Assembly: GCA_963720785.1 (NCBI GenBank)
Contig: CAVRGQ010000008.1
Span: forward strand, 744,001 to 808,000
Direction of reading: 5' to 3'
Length of the DNA stretch: 64,000 nt
Origin: CAVRGQ01 sp963720785
Lineage (GTDB): Bacteria > Actinomycetota > Acidimicrobiia > IMCC26256 > DASPTH01
The position numbers and the translations under genes were made by a program. Every line of letters begins with the position of its first letter. Position 1 is the first letter of the stretch. Below the pieces are notes generated by a model. It searched no databases and was not told the DNA's origin. It was given only the letters and a program-made list of their open reading frames with translations. Shown here one piece after another: positions 33,999 to 44,319 of the stretch.

Positions 33999-34300
33999 GC
34001 AGCCCCCGTCGCAACAAGAAGTCGACTTCACGGGCGCGCGCGCCCCGCGGCAAGGGACGGGCGACGCGCGACTTCTGGGGACCCGAGGACGCGGAGGTGC
34101 TCGCGCCCGCGCCCATCCGGGCGGCCCAGCACCCCACCGCGCTCGTCCAGTCGCTCGGGCCGCCGCCACTTCCCAACGGCGCGATCGCGCAGCACTACTT
34201 CGAGGTCATCTACGAACGCGCCGCCGCGCTCGCGATAGCCCTCGCCGCGTCGGCCGGACTCGTGCGCCTCGACGAGGACGAGGACGACCGGGAGCGATGA
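33995..34300 (+). CDS. Small conserved protein coupled to the helicase
   Basis: 101 residues. ATG 33995 overlaps the helicase stop (ATGA). The N-terminal 30 residues are basic (SPRRNKKSTSRARAPRGKGRATRD). The rest, ALVQSLGPPPLPNGAIAQHYFEVIYERAAALAIALAASAGL, looks like one or two helices, and it ends in an acidic DEDEDDRER. I do not recognise it. Tight coupling suggests a helicase accessory factor. Confidence 0.65.
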   Translation: MSSPRRNKKSTSRARAPRGKGRATRDFWGPEDAEVLAPAPIRAAQHPTALVQSLGPPPLPNGAIAQHYFEVIYERAAALAIALAASAGLVRLDEDEDDRER

Positions 34301-34365
34301 GCACCTGGCCGTTCGCTGCGAGCACTGGCAAGGTCACGAGGAACGCGTTGCGAACGCCGTCGAGG

Positions 34366-35218
34366 TCAGCGGGCGGTGAGCCCCAACGCGGCAGCGAGTT
34401 CCTCGACGGATCGCAGCCAGTTGTCTGCGTCGCGCTGATCCGGTGCTGCAACGACGCACTGCACGCCCGCTCGCACATAGGTGTCGCATTCGGCGCGCAC
34501 CGCGTCAGAACCGATCTTCAGCGGGTCCCAGTCGTGGGTGTACACGGAGAAGACGAACTCCGGCTCGGGCCGCGCGGCGCGGATGCGCGCCACCGCAGTC
34601 GCCATTGCGTCCGGCGCGATCACCCAACTCCCGGCGTGGAATCCGTCACCACGCGCGATCGCCCGCCGGTACGCCGGTTCCGTTTCCCCGGCGATCCACA
34701 CAGGAATCTTGTGCGCAGGCGGTGGCAGGATCTCGACTTCGGGTAGGTCGTAGTGCTGCCCGCGGTGGCGGAACGGCTGCCCCCGCCACGCGGTGCGAAG
34801 GATCTCGATGATCTCGTCAGTGCGCGCACCGCGATCATCGAAGTTGCTGCCGAGAGCCTCGAACTCCTCGCGGCGACCAGCCGACCCCGACGGCGACGGT
34901 GAGGCGCCCGCCCGCGAGCGAGTCCAGGCTCGCCAACGCGTTCGCCAGCCACAACGGCGTGTAATACGCCGCGGTCACCTGGCCGCCGAGACCGATCTCG
35001 GTCGTCGCTGCGGCCGCTGTCGCCAGCGTGAGGAGGGGGTCGTACATGTACTTCGAGGGATGCGACTGCCCGACCGGGAACGTGATGTGATCGTTCACCC
35101 ACAGGTGCGAGAAGCCGAGCTGCTCGGCCTGCACGGCAGCCTTCCGGATCGCGTCCGGAGCCGCCGCGTGCCCCAACTGCGGCAACGTCACCGCCACGTC
35201 GATGTCCACCATCCTCAC
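34366..35218 (-). CDS. LLM-class F420-dependent oxidoreductase (one frameshift)
   Basis: About 284 residues. The luciferase-like barrel starts DIDVAVTLPQLGHAAAPDAIRKAAVQAEQLGF, with WVNDHITFP, LGGQVTAAYYTPLWLA and GGRLTVAVGVGWS. After one extra base near 34862 it continues REEFEALGSNFDDRGARTDE, then IPVWIAGETEPAYRRA and VEELAAALGLTAR. Start GTG 35218 or ATG 35212; neither has a good site. Expected cofactor is F420 (family knowledge). It is last in a minus-strand set with two AhpD-like genes and an amidohydrolase. Confidence 0.82.
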
Positions 35219-35258
35219 AGTGTGCCCTCATGGGTCCCGACGACCCGGCACTCTGCCC

Positions 35259-35780
35259 TCAGGCGGGACTGGTGTCCGGCTGCTCGTACACGAAGTCGGG
35301 TGTCGGTGTCGGCAACACGGTGACGGGGATGTTGGGCTGGGGTCCCCAGGCCACCATCGCCTTGGCGAAGGCCAGCGCGAGGCCCGCCTGGAGCGTGAGC
35401 TCCGCGAGCTCCGGCGGCGTGAACTCGTCCTCCGCCGCGGCGCGCAGAGGTGGCGCGTCGGTCACCGGGTAGGCGGTCACCGCGTCGGACCACTCGAGCG
35501 CGGTCTTGAACCGATCGGGCAACGCACTCGTGGCGTAGCCGTCGTCGACGTGGTCGAGCAGCTCCTCGGTCAGCCCCTCGTCGCGTGCCCCGGCGAAGCG
35601 CAGGTTCCGGCAGGTCTCGCATCCCACCGCGCGCGCCGAACGCATGCGTTCCACCTCCTTGGTGGCCTGATCGAGTGCGCCCTCCGACCACAACGTGCCG
35701 TAGAAGCGCAGGAACACCGCATTCAGGTCCGGCGCGTGCTCGAACATGGTGGAACCGCCTTCGGGCGGGTTCATCCGCAT
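35259..35780 (-). CDS. Carboxymuconolactone decarboxylase / AhpD-like protein
   Basis: 173 residues. The AhpD-type CxxC is GCETCRNLRFAGARDEGL, near residue 53. This redox pair is typical of alkylhydroperoxidase-D-like proteins rather than the true decarboxylase. C-terminal PELAELTLQAGLALAFAKAMVAWG is the family helix. It starts 13 bases after the second CMD-like gene on the same strand, and the two may form a hetero-oligomer. Likely a thiol-dependent peroxidase or reductant in the operon's oxidative pathway (inference). Confidence 0.75.
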   Translation of the reverse strand: MRMNPPEGGSTMFEHAPDLNAVFLRFYGTLWSEGALDQATKEVERMRSARAVGCETCRNLRFAGARDEGLTEELLDHVDDGYATSALPDRFKTALEWSDAVTAYPVTDAPPLRAAAEDEFTPPELAELTLQAGLALAFAKAMVAWGPQPNIPVTVLPTPTPDFVYEQPDTSPA

Positions 35781-35792
35781 CTCAGGTCCTCC

Positions 35793-36233
35793 TCAGGCCG
35801 GCGCGAGCGCACCGCGCGTGCGGATGATCATCTCGAACACGGCCACGGCCATGGTGAGCGCGGCGAGCTCGTCGGGCGCGAAGAGCTCCTGCAGTCGCGC
35901 GGCGTCGGCGTCGGTGATTCCGCGGACGTCGAGGATCCACTGCTCCGACCACCCGATCGCCGCCCGGGTGCGAGCGTCGAAGCGCGACGACGACGGCCAC
36001 CGGGGAAGCTCCGCGACCATGGCCTCGTCGAGACCCGCGGCGAGCGCGGCGGGAGTTCGCCGGATCAGTTCAGCTTCCACGCCGAGGAGCTGCGCCGCGC
36101 GCAGGCGCACGAGCTCCATGAGCACGGCATCGAAGGATCCGCGCCAGAGGAATTCGTCGAGCTCCACCAGGGTGCCCTGGACCGACGGCGTGAGCCCCGC
36201 CTGGGCCAGCCACGCGAGGTGCTCCTCGCTCAC
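35793..36233 (-). CDS. Carboxymuconolactone decarboxylase-like protein without CxxC
   Basis: 146 residues from GTG 36233, which overlaps the amidohydrolase stop (GTGA). It shows LTPSVQGTLVELDEFLWRGSFDAVLMELVRLRAAQLLGVEAELIRR and a C-terminal DELAALTMAVAVFEMIIRTRGAL, matching the AhpD-like helical fold. The redox CxxC of its neighbour (35259) is replaced by LLGVE. It may be a regulatory or structural partner of 35259. Coupled to an amidohydrolase. Confidence 0.68.
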   Translation of the reverse strand: MSEEHLAWLAQAGLTPSVQGTLVELDEFLWRGSFDAVLMELVRLRAAQLLGVEAELIRRTPAALAAGLDEAMVAELPRWPSSSRFDARTRAAIGWSEQWILDVRGITDADAARLQELFAPDELAALTMAVAVFEMIIRTRGALAPA

Positions 36234-37522
36234 TTCGTGACGCCCGTCTTGGCGCTCGCGCCCGCCATCGCCTGCCAGGCCGCACGATCCGACTCGTCCG
36301 CGGGTCGGCCGACTCGCGTGACGGTGTCGACGTCGGTGGCCTCGGCGCGCAGCGCCGCCGCGGTGCACTGCTCGGGAGTGCGGACGGTGAACGGATCGAA
36401 TTGGTAGTGGAGCATCGCGTTGCGGTGGGTGATGTTGGCCACGAGCTCCGGATCGAGGTCCTGCACGAGCGTCCACAGTTTCTCGGGCCCCTCGGGCCAG
36501 GAGGAATCGGAGTGCGGATAGTCGGATTCCCAGCAGACCTGCGTGGGGCTGAACTCGTCGAGCAACTTCACGCCGATGCGATCGTTGATGAAGCACACCA
36601 GGATCCGTTCGTGGAACAGCTCCGTGGGTGACAACCCCTGCGGGCGCTCCAACTGCATCCACCCGTTGTGCCGGTCGAGCGTGTGCTCGGCACGCCACAA
36701 GAAGTACGGGATCCAACCGATGTCACCTTCGGTGAGCGAGAACTTCAGATCCGGGAACCGCTTCCAGAACTCGGCCCACAGCAGATCACCGAGCGTGTAG
36801 ATCGCCATGCTCGACGACAGGTTCATGGGCACCGCCGCCGGTGCGTCCGGCGATGTGCTCGACGCCTTCGACGACGATCCGATGTGACACGCGAGCACCG
36901 TGCCGTGATCGGAACACGCGGCGAACAGCGGATCCCATTCGTCGGTGTGGATGCTCGGCATGCCGAGTCCGGCCGGGTTCTCCGAGAACGTGACCGCGTG
37001 ACAGCCCTTCTCGGCGAGCCTCTTCACCTCCTTCGCCGCCTCCTCGACGTCGAAGAGCGGCAGGATCCCGCACGGGATGAACCGCTCCGGCGCGGCACCA
37101 CACCACTCGTCGACGTGCCAATCGTTGTACGCGCGGATCATCACGAGATTCACGTCACGGTCAGGACCCTGGTTCAACACCTGTCCCGAGAACCCCGTCC
37201 AGTTCGGGAAGTTCAACCCCGCGAGCTGCCCGCCCGCCGACATGTCGCGCACCCGTTCGTGAACCTCGTAACAACCAGGGCGCATGTCCTCGTACCGCGT
37301 CGGGTTCACGTTGTAGAACTCCGGCGGCTTCCCGGCCACCGCGTTCAGTCCCAGGTTCCGACCCCGGATGTCGCCGTAGTACCACTGCTGCGAACCATCG
37401 GGCTCGTCGACCACGCGCGGCGTGAACTCCTGATACTTGCGCGGCACGTGCCCATCGAACATGTCGGCCGGCTCGGCGATGTGGTCGTCCACCGAGATCA
37501 AGATCAGTTCGTCGCTCGACAT
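36230..37522 (-). CDS. Amidohydrolase family protein (COG2159-like)
   Basis: 430 residues, intact. N-terminal LISVDDHIAEPADMFDGHVPRKYQEF, then CGILPLFDVEEAAKEVKRLAEKGC, LACHIGSSSKASSTSPDAP, FSLTEGDIGWIPYFLWRAEHTLDRHNGW, and C-terminal CWESDYPHSDSSWPEGPE. ATG 37522 follows AGGAG at 8 bases. It belongs to the same subfamily as the fragment at 57937 (ECDYPHSDYIWPDAPE). First gene of a minus-strand set leading to two AhpD-like proteins. Substrate unknown. Confidence 0.87.
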   Translation of the reverse strand: MSSDELILISVDDHIAEPADMFDGHVPRKYQEFTPRVVDEPDGSQQWYYGDIRGRNLGLNAVAGKPPEFYNVNPTRYEDMRPGCYEVHERVRDMSAGGQLAGLNFPNWTGFSGQVLNQGPDRDVNLVMIRAYNDWHVDEWCGAAPERFIPCGILPLFDVEEAAKEVKRLAEKGCHAVTFSENPAGLGMPSIHTDEWDPLFAACSDHGTVLACHIGSSSKASSTSPDAPAAVPMNLSSSMAIYTLGDLLWAEFWKRFPDLKFSLTEGDIGWIPYFLWRAEHTLDRHNGWMQLERPQGLSPTELFHERILVCFINDRIGVKLLDEFSPTQVCWESDYPHSDSSWPEGPEKLWTLVQDLDPELVANITHRNAMLHYQFDPFTVRTPEQCTAAALRAEATDVDTVTRVGRPADESDRAAWQAMAGASAKTGVTK

Positions 37523-37631
37523 CGCGGTCTCCTCGTCGTCGGCGGGCACCGGGTATCTCGAGCGTACCGATCATCCGTGCCCCGGCGTCGGGGACGACCC
37601 GGTACCCGAGTGCCGATGCGCCCGAACGCGG

Positions 37632-38468
37632 CTATTGCCCGCGCACCAGGGCGCTCATCAGCTTGACGAGGTCGTTGCGGGGCATCGCGCGCATCTTGTC
37701 CGCCGTGCGCTCGTCGATCGGGTCGCAGTAGAGGACGGGACCGTTGGCGAGGTTGGCGAACAGGTGCGCCGCGGCATCCTCCGGGCTGGTCGGCACGCTC
37801 TGGCGGTTGAACATCGTCTCGAGTGGGTCGTCGGTCTCGATCTGCCCCGCGCGGCGACGGATCCACGTTGGCGCCGTAGCGCTCGATGAACGAGGGCGTC
37901 GCCGTGGATCCGAGGAGATAGAGCGCCACGTCGACACCGTGCGGCTCGAGCTCCGCGTACAGTCCTTCACCGAGCACCCACTCGAAGGACTTGGTCGCGG
38001 CGTACATCGTCATGTAACTGCAGCCGACGAGCGCGGCAATCGACGACACGATGGCAATGCCACCGTGACCGCGTGCGGCGAGCCGCCGGCCGATCTCGTA
38101 GCTGAGAATCGTCGGCGTGGTGCAGTTCGCCGCGATGTTGAAGAGGTGGTCCTCGAGCGGCATCTCGTGAAACGGGCCGACGCGCTCCCCGCCGCGTTGT
38201 AGATCAGGAGGCCCACATCGAGTCCGGCGACCGCCTCGAGCGCACGCCCCGCTGCGTCGGGCTCACCGATGTCGTGCTCGACGACGCGCACCTCGACGCC
38301 GTGGCGCGCCCGGAGTTCCTCCGCCAAGCTCTGCAGGGGCCCGGGACGGCGCGCCGTGAGCACTACGTGAAGACCACGCGACGCCGCTTCCCGTGCGCAC
38401 GCCGCGCCGAGGCCGGTGGACCCACCGACCACCAGTGCCCACGGTCCATACCGTTCGGGGAACTCCAT
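37632..38468 (-). CDS. Short-chain dehydrogenase/reductase (two frameshifts)
   Basis: About 278 residues. Rossmann motif VVGGSTGLGAACAREA, then VEVRVVEHDIGEP and LLIYNAAGS. After a slip near 38185, EMPLEDHLFNIAANCTTPTIL and the active-site SSIAALVGCSYMTMYAATKSFEWVLGEGL (Y-x3-K). After a second slip near 37852, TDDPLETMFNRQSVPTSPEDAAAHLFANL and LVKLMSALVRGQ. ATG 38468 has a perfect AGGAGG 5 bases upstream. Resembles DltE/short-chain family proteins annotated in fatty or steroid metabolism. Divergent from the operon beginning at 38619. Confidence 0.8.
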
Positions 38469-38618
38469 GCGAACCTCCTGCGCCGCGGACCGGCGTCGTC
38501 CTCGCGATGTTCGGCGCCCGACGACCCGCGCGTCAAAACCGCATGGTCCGGTCGCAGGTGGCGCATCCGGTCGCACCATGCGAGGATCGCGGCATCGCGC
38601 GCGTACCGGGGGGAACGC

Positions 38619-39776
38619 ATGCTCACGAGGCTCGACGACACACTGTTGCACCAGGCGCCGACCACGTTCGACCATGCCGTCACGTCGGATCACCGGTTCT
38701 ACGACCGGTACTGGTTCGAGGTACTCGAGCCCGGGTGTGGCACGGCACTCGTCGCGGGCATGGGTGTGTACAAGAACACGAACGTGCTCGACGGCTATTG
38801 CACGGTCGTGCACCAGGGCAAGCAGTATTGCCTCCGCGCCTCCCGAGCGCTCCGCCCCCGGCTCGACGACACGTCGGTCGGTCCGTTGTCGATCGAGGTC
38901 GTCGAAGGTCTCCGTTCCCTGCGCCTCACGCTCGCGCCGGGTGAGCATCCCATCGCCTGTGATCTCGTCTGGACGGGCACCTACGACGTCGTCGAGGAGC
39001 CGCCGATGTGGCGACGTCTCGACGGCCGCGTGCAGACGCAGGGCGTCCGGTTCTACCAACTCGGCCGGGTCGACGGATGGATCGAGATCGAGGGCATCCG
39101 CCGGGACGTCGTCGAGTGGTTCGGGAGTCGGGACCACTCGTGGGGCGTCCGCCCCGGGACGGGTGGTTACGAGCCCACGACGGGACCGCCTCGGCAAGCG
39201 CACCACGAGTTCCTCCGCGCGTTCCTGTTCTTCGACACGCGCCACGTTGCCGGCGTGGTCGACATCACCCAGGGCGCGGGCGGCTTCCAACGCTCGTTCG
39301 GCACCCTCCAGTGGCCCGACCGGCCGGTGCCGGCATCTGTCCGCCGGGCGGAACTCGACATCACCTACCTGCCCGGCCTCGGCCCGGCGGAGACGACCAG
39401 CGTCGGCTTCGACCACGCCTCGCTGCTCGTCGCGACCGCGGGCGGCGAGGAGTTCCGCATCGACTGCGACGTCGTCTCGCCCGCCTGGGTCCTACGCGCC
39501 ACCGGGTACGACATGGGCTACGACGACGGGCTCGGCCTCGGAGTGTACCGAGGTGACCACGTTGAGGAGTTCGAGGTGCTCGACGTGTCGTCGCCCGACG
39601 CGGTGACGGTCCTGCCCGAGGGCAAGCCCTACCCCTCGCCACACCGTGAGCACGACGTCGTCGTGCGGGCGCAGGGCGCCGAGGGCGCCGGGCACCTCAT
39701 GGTGTGGCGCGACTTCACGGACGACGTCGAAGCACACCTCTGGACTTCGGAGGACGCAGGGGACCAGGCCCAGTGA
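38619..39776 (+). CDS. DUF7064/7065-like protein, first gene of the MopB operon
   Basis: 385 residues, intact. Beta-rich, with DRYWFEVLEPGCGTALVAGMGVYKNTNVLDGY, VVEWFGSRDHSWGVRPG, RAFLFFDTRHVAGVV and VLRATGYDMGYDDGLGLGVYRG. The RDHSWG motif is what I associate with DUF7064/7065 proteins, which recall AttH/CrtC lipocalin-like hydratases; the assignment is tentative. ATG 38619 follows GGGGGAACGC. Its stop overlaps the next start (GTGA). Its place at the head of a coupled operon suggests a substrate-handling role. Confidence 0.65.
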   Translation: MLTRLDDTLLHQAPTTFDHAVTSDHRFYDRYWFEVLEPGCGTALVAGMGVYKNTNVLDGYCTVVHQGKQYCLRASRALRPRLDDTSVGPLSIEVVEGLRSLRLTLAPGEHPIACDLVWTGTYDVVEEPPMWRRLDGRVQTQGVRFYQLGRVDGWIEIEGIRRDVVEWFGSRDHSWGVRPGTGGYEPTTGPPRQAHHEFLRAFLFFDTRHVAGVVDITQGAGGFQRSFGTLQWPDRPVPASVRRAELDITYLPGLGPAETTSVGFDHASLLVATAGGEEFRIDCDVVSPAWVLRATGYDMGYDDGLGLGVYRGDHVEEFEVLDVSSPDAVTVLPEGKPYPSPHREHDVVVRAQGAEGAGHLMVWRDFTDDVEAHLWTSEDAGDQAQ

Positions 39777-41391
39777 CCGCTGGACCCGAAGCACCCGCCT
39801 ACGCAGACCCGACACATCAGCTGAGTGAGCGCCCGACGCTCTGGACCCGGGTGAACACCGCGGAGGCGACCCCGGGAGTCGTGACGCCGCTCCACTGGGA
39901 CTTCTACCGGGCTGCGGAGTCCGGCATCCGCGCGAGCGCCTATGACCGGGGCATCTACGACGAGGCCGAGGTCCCGTTCCCCGGGGTCGTGGACGACAAC
40001 TGGACGGGAGCGTTCTACGGCCGGGTCGCGCTGAGCGTCGACGCACTCCGCGAGGTCTACGACCGCGTCCCGGGCACCTCGGCGGACGAGTTCGAGCTCA
40101 ACATGTTCGGCTCGGTGCGCGCCGACGCGCACGGGCACCCGACGTCGCGCTACCACGAGCGGATCCTTGGCCGCCGTGACGCGCTCCTGCAGCAGATCCC
40201 CGCGGTGGTCCTGGATCTCCACGACGAGTACGCGGCATGGTGGCGGAACGCCGTCTCCGCCGAGGTCCTCGGTGACTTCGACGGCACGCCGGCGCGCTGG
40301 ATCGAGGCCCGTGAGCGGCTCGAGCGGATCATGCGGCCACACACGATTGCTTCGAACTTCGCGATGGAGGGCTTCGCCGCACTGGCCCGATCCTGCGCCG
40401 AGGTGGATCGCCTCGATCTCCTCACCGCACTGGCCGGTGGATACGGCGACACGGAGGACGATCGGCTCGCAACTGCGCTCTGGGAGACTGCGCACGGCGA
40501 ACGCAGCCGAGCGTCTCTGATCGAGGAGTACGGCTTCCACGGCGACGCCGCGGGCGACCTCTTCTCGACTGTGTGGCACGAGGAGACCACCAGGCTCGTC
40601 GCGCTCCTCGACGCGCTGGCGTCGATGGACACGAACAGCGGACCGGCGGCAACGGCGTCGGAGCGACGGGCGGAGCGCGAGCAGGCCGAGCAGGCGCTGC
40701 TCGCCGCGGTGCCCCGCGCACATCGAGCCGGTGTGGAACGGTCGATGGCGGAGACGCGCCACTTCACCGCGCTCCGCCAGTTGGGCAAGGTCACGTTCTG
40801 GCGGGCCACTGACGCCGGGCGCGCAGCCACGCGGACGATCGGGACCGGTCTCGTGCGCGCCGGTCTCCTCGACGATCGTGACGACGTCTACTTCCTGCTC
40901 GCCTCGGAGCTCGTCCCGGATCTGGTGCCCGACGCCGCGACCGGGTGGCCCACCGGCGTGCCCGCCACGCCGAGTACGAGCGCGTCGAGATCCCGCTGAC
41001 CTGGATCGGCAATCCGACGCCAAGTCCGCGAGATGCCGATGTCGCCGACGACCCGACCGTGCTCACCGCGCTCGGCGTGAACCCCGGGGTTGTCGAAGGA
41101 CGTGTCCGCGTGGTGCACGACCCGGTGTCCGACGATCCGATCGAACCCGGCGAGATCCTCGTATGCCACACCACCGATCCGAGTTGGGTCGGATGGTTCA
41201 TCGTTGCCGCCGCACTGGTCATCGACGTCGGCGGGCCCATGAGCCACGGAGCCATCGTCGCCCGCGAGCTCGGGGTGCCGTGCGTCATCAACACCCGCAC
41301 GGGGACGACGGCACTGCGGACCGGGGACCGCGTCCGTGTCGACGGGGCGGCGGGAACCGTGACGCTGCTCGAGCGCTTGGATGCCCAGTGA
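39773..41391 (+). CDS. PEP-utilising (phosphohistidine mobile domain) protein lacking ATP-grasp, one frameshift
   Basis: About 539 residues. The first 400 match the region that follows ATP-grasp in rifampin phosphotransferase-like enzymes (LWTRVNTAEATPGVVTPLHWDFYRAA; HYERILGRRDALLQQI). The frame slips near 40970. The C-terminus is the mobile swivelling domain with the catalytic histidine motif GGPMSHGAIVARELGVPCVI. No ATP-grasp (PEP/pyruvate-binding) domain is present here or adjacent. Family precedent: split phosphotransferases such as phenylphosphate synthase. GTG 39773 and stop 41391 both overlap neighbours (GTGA twice). A partner is expected elsewhere in the genome. Confidence 0.8.
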
Positions 41392-43439
41392 CGACCGATC
41401 ACCACACGTTCTGTCGCATCTGCGTCGCCGGCTGCGGAATCGTCGTCACGACCGACGGCGACACCGTCGTGGAGGTCCGCGGCAACCGCGCCCATCCGCT
41501 GAGCGAGGGCTACACGTGCCCGAAAGGCCGCGCGCTCCCTTCGGTGCATCACCGCGCCGACCGCTTCTCCGGTCCACTGGTGCGCCGCGGTGGCTCCCTC
41601 GTGGCCACCACCTGGGAAGACTCACTCGACGAGATCGCCACCTCGGTGCAGCAGCTCGTCGACGAACACGGCCCGCGATCGATCGGCTACTTCTGCGGGT
41701 CGGGTGGCTACTTCGACGCCGCAGGATTGTTCACGTCGAATGCGCTGATGCGCATGCTCGCAACGCCGAGCTATTACAGCGACACGACGATCGACGTCAT
41801 CTCGACCATGGTGGTCTCCGAGCTCGTCACCGGCATGCCCGGTCTCCTGGCGAAACCGGACTTCGACCGGGCACAGGTCGTGATCATCGTCGGTTCGAAC
41901 CCAGTGGTGTCCCACGGGCAGACGGTGATCATGCCGAACCCCATCGTGAAGCTGCGCGAAATCACGGAGCGCGGCCAGTTGTACGTCCTCGACCCGCGGC
42001 GCACGGAGACGGCGCGCCTGGCGACGACACACCTCCAGGGACGACCGGGAACCGATCACGCCGTCTTCGGCTTCCTCGTGCGCGAACTCCTCCGCGACGG
42101 TACGGGCCACGAGTACCTCCGCGATCGAGCCGACGGCGTCGACGACCTCCGACGCGCCGTCGAGGCCTTCGACCTCGACACCACGTCGCACCGCACGGGG
42201 ATCTCGACGGCCGACCTCCAGGACCTCCTCGACGCGATCCGCGTCGCAGGACGCGTCGCGGTGATGACGGGCACGGGCCTGTCGATGGCGCCGGATGCGA
42301 ACATCGCCAACTGGTTCATCTGGGCGCTCGAGATCCTGACGGAATCGGCCGACCAACCCGGTGGTGTCGGCTTCACCCCAGGGTTCTTCACGCAGTGGGA
42401 CCGCAACGAGCTGCCCGCCTTCCGCCCACCGGTACCCGCGCCCCGGGCCCCGAGAGCCGTCCCGAGCTGTCGAGCTGGTTGGGTGAGTACCCATGTGTCG
42501 CGATGGCGGACGAGATCGAGTCCGGGCATCTCCGTGCGCTCTTCGTCGCCGGGGGGAACCCCGCAGCGAACATCCCCAACCCGGGCCGACTCGGCCACGC
42601 GCTCGAATCGCTCGACCTCCTCGTCGTCGCCGACGTCGTGCCGACGGAGACGACCGCGCTGGCCACACACATCTGGCCGACTGCCGGGCAGCTCGAACGC
42701 GCCGACATCACGTTGATCCACGACACGCTCCTGCCGAAGGTGATGTGCCAGTACACCCCTGCGGTGGTACCCGCGCGGTGTCGACCGGCGACCGATGTGG
42801 TGGGCCTATGCGGAGCTCGGACGCCGCATCGGCATCGACGTGCTCGGTGGGCTCGATCCGTCGACGGCCACCGACGACGACGTCCTCGCGCTCTCGCTCG
42901 CGACGGCGCGCTGCGACCTCGATCAGCTTCGTGAGGCCGGGCGGCGCGGTCAACCGGTCGTGACGGACGACATCGTGTTCGGCTGGGTGCACGAGCGCGT
43001 GCTCGGGACCCGCCGGTGGCAGCTCGCACCGACCGCGCTCGTGGATCAGCTCGCGACGCTCGCTTCGCCCGCCCCGCTCGCGCTCGTACCGCAGCGCCAA
43101 CTGCGACACCAGAACACGCAGCACCGTGGTCTCGGTGATGCGCCCTTGCTGCAGCTACATCCCGATGACGCGCAGGAAGCGGGCATCGAACCTGGCGCCG
43201 ACGTGGTCGTGGCGAGCGCCGCAGGACGGGTCACCGTCACCGCGGTGGTGACGGACTCGATTGTCGCGGGAGCGGTGTCCATCCCGCACGGATGGGATGC
43301 ACCGAACGTGAACGAACTCATGAGCGACATCTCGGTCGACCCGTTGACCGGCATGCCGTACCTGTCCGGCACCGCGGTCACCGTGGACCCCGCACTGCCA
43401 CGCGCCGCGGATGCCGCCGCATCAGGGCCACCGGACTAG
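41388..43439 (+). CDS. Molybdopterin-dependent oxidoreductase (MopB family), two frameshifts
   Basis: About 684 residues. [4Fe-4S] motif CRICVAGCG plus TCPKGR 27 residues later. The metal-ligand position again is Asp (YYSDTTIDVIST), as in 9399. Further marks: VIIVGSNPVVSHGQ, DPRRTETARLATTHLQGRPGTDHA, CVAMADEIESGHLRALFVAGGNP, and a C-terminal LHPDDAQEAGIEPGADVVV domain. The frame moves near 42450 and near 42775. GTG 41388 overlaps the PEP-protein stop. It is a clear homologue of the enzyme at 9399. Cytoplasmic. The presence of the phosphohistidine protein and MerB-like protein in one operon is unusual. Confidence 0.83.
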
Positions 43440-43457
43440 TGGTGCGAGGGGGAAACC

Positions 43458-44294
43458 ATGTCGATGTGGTCTGACAACTCGCGCACGCGCACGGCCGCCG
43501 TCACGGGCGCATCTTCGGGTCTGGGCCGGGCCATCGCCATCGGGTTCGGGCAGTTGGGGTGGTCGGTCGTAATCGGGGCGCGCCGAGTGGACCGGTTGCA
43601 CCAGACCGCGGCCGCGGTCGAGGCCGCCGGTGGACGCGCGATCCCGCTCCCGCTCGACGTGCGGGAACCGGACTCGGTGCAACGCTTCTTCGATCGCGCG
43701 GCCGAGGACACGCCGAGCTCGACGTCCTCGTGAACAACGCGGGCATCACGCACATCGGGGCGGTCGCCGACACCGATGCCGAGAGCGTCGTCGACGTGAT
43801 CGGCACCAATCTGATCGGCGCATTTCTCACGTCGGCGCGGTTCCTGCACGATCTCCACGCTCGCGGCGCCGGCGGCGACATCATCTTCATCTCGTCGTCC
43901 GCAGCGCAGCAACCGTGGCCGTACCAGGTCTTGTACGGCACCGCCAAGACGGGGATGGACGCCCTCGCCCGCGGCCTGCAGCTCGAACTGGAGGGGACCG
44001 GGATCCGGTCCACGATCGTGCGCGTCGGGCCGGTGGAGAGCGAGATCGGGGCCAACCTCGATTCGTCGGCGGCGATGGACATCGTCGCGGAGTGGCAACG
44101 GTTCGGCGTCCTCCGCAACTTCGCGTTCCTCCCGACCGAGCAGGTGGCGCGGACGGTGGCCATGGTCGCCGGCAGCGCCCCCGGAGATGTTCCTGCGGGA
44201 GGTCTACGTGGATTGCATGGCACCCACCGACGCACTGACGGCGGAAGAAATCGATGCCGCCATCGGGCGCGGGGACCGGAGCGGGGGGCGATGA
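43458..44294 (+). CDS. Short-chain dehydrogenase/reductase (two frameshifts)
   Basis: About 278 residues. VTGASSGLGRAIAIGFG opens; after a slip near 43712, LDVLVNNAGITHIGAV, IFISSSAAQQPWPYQVLYGTAKTGMDAL (S, Y-x3-K). After a second slip near 44178, EMFLREVYVDCMAPTDALTAEEIDAA closes, with TGA at 44294. ATG 43458 follows GAGGGGGAAACC. It lies 18 bases after the MopB stop, in the same operon. Expected to oxidise an alcohol or reduce a ketone in the operon's pathway. Confidence 0.82.
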
Positions 44295-44319
44295 GCGCTT
44301 CCGGGCTCGCCTGAGCACC

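Noticed and set aside
43458..43733. TGA at the end of the first SDR fragment as another selenocysteine
   Set aside because: The homologous sequence continues in a different frame (LDVLVNNAG), so it is a one-base slip. No hairpin with the SECIS spacing was seen.
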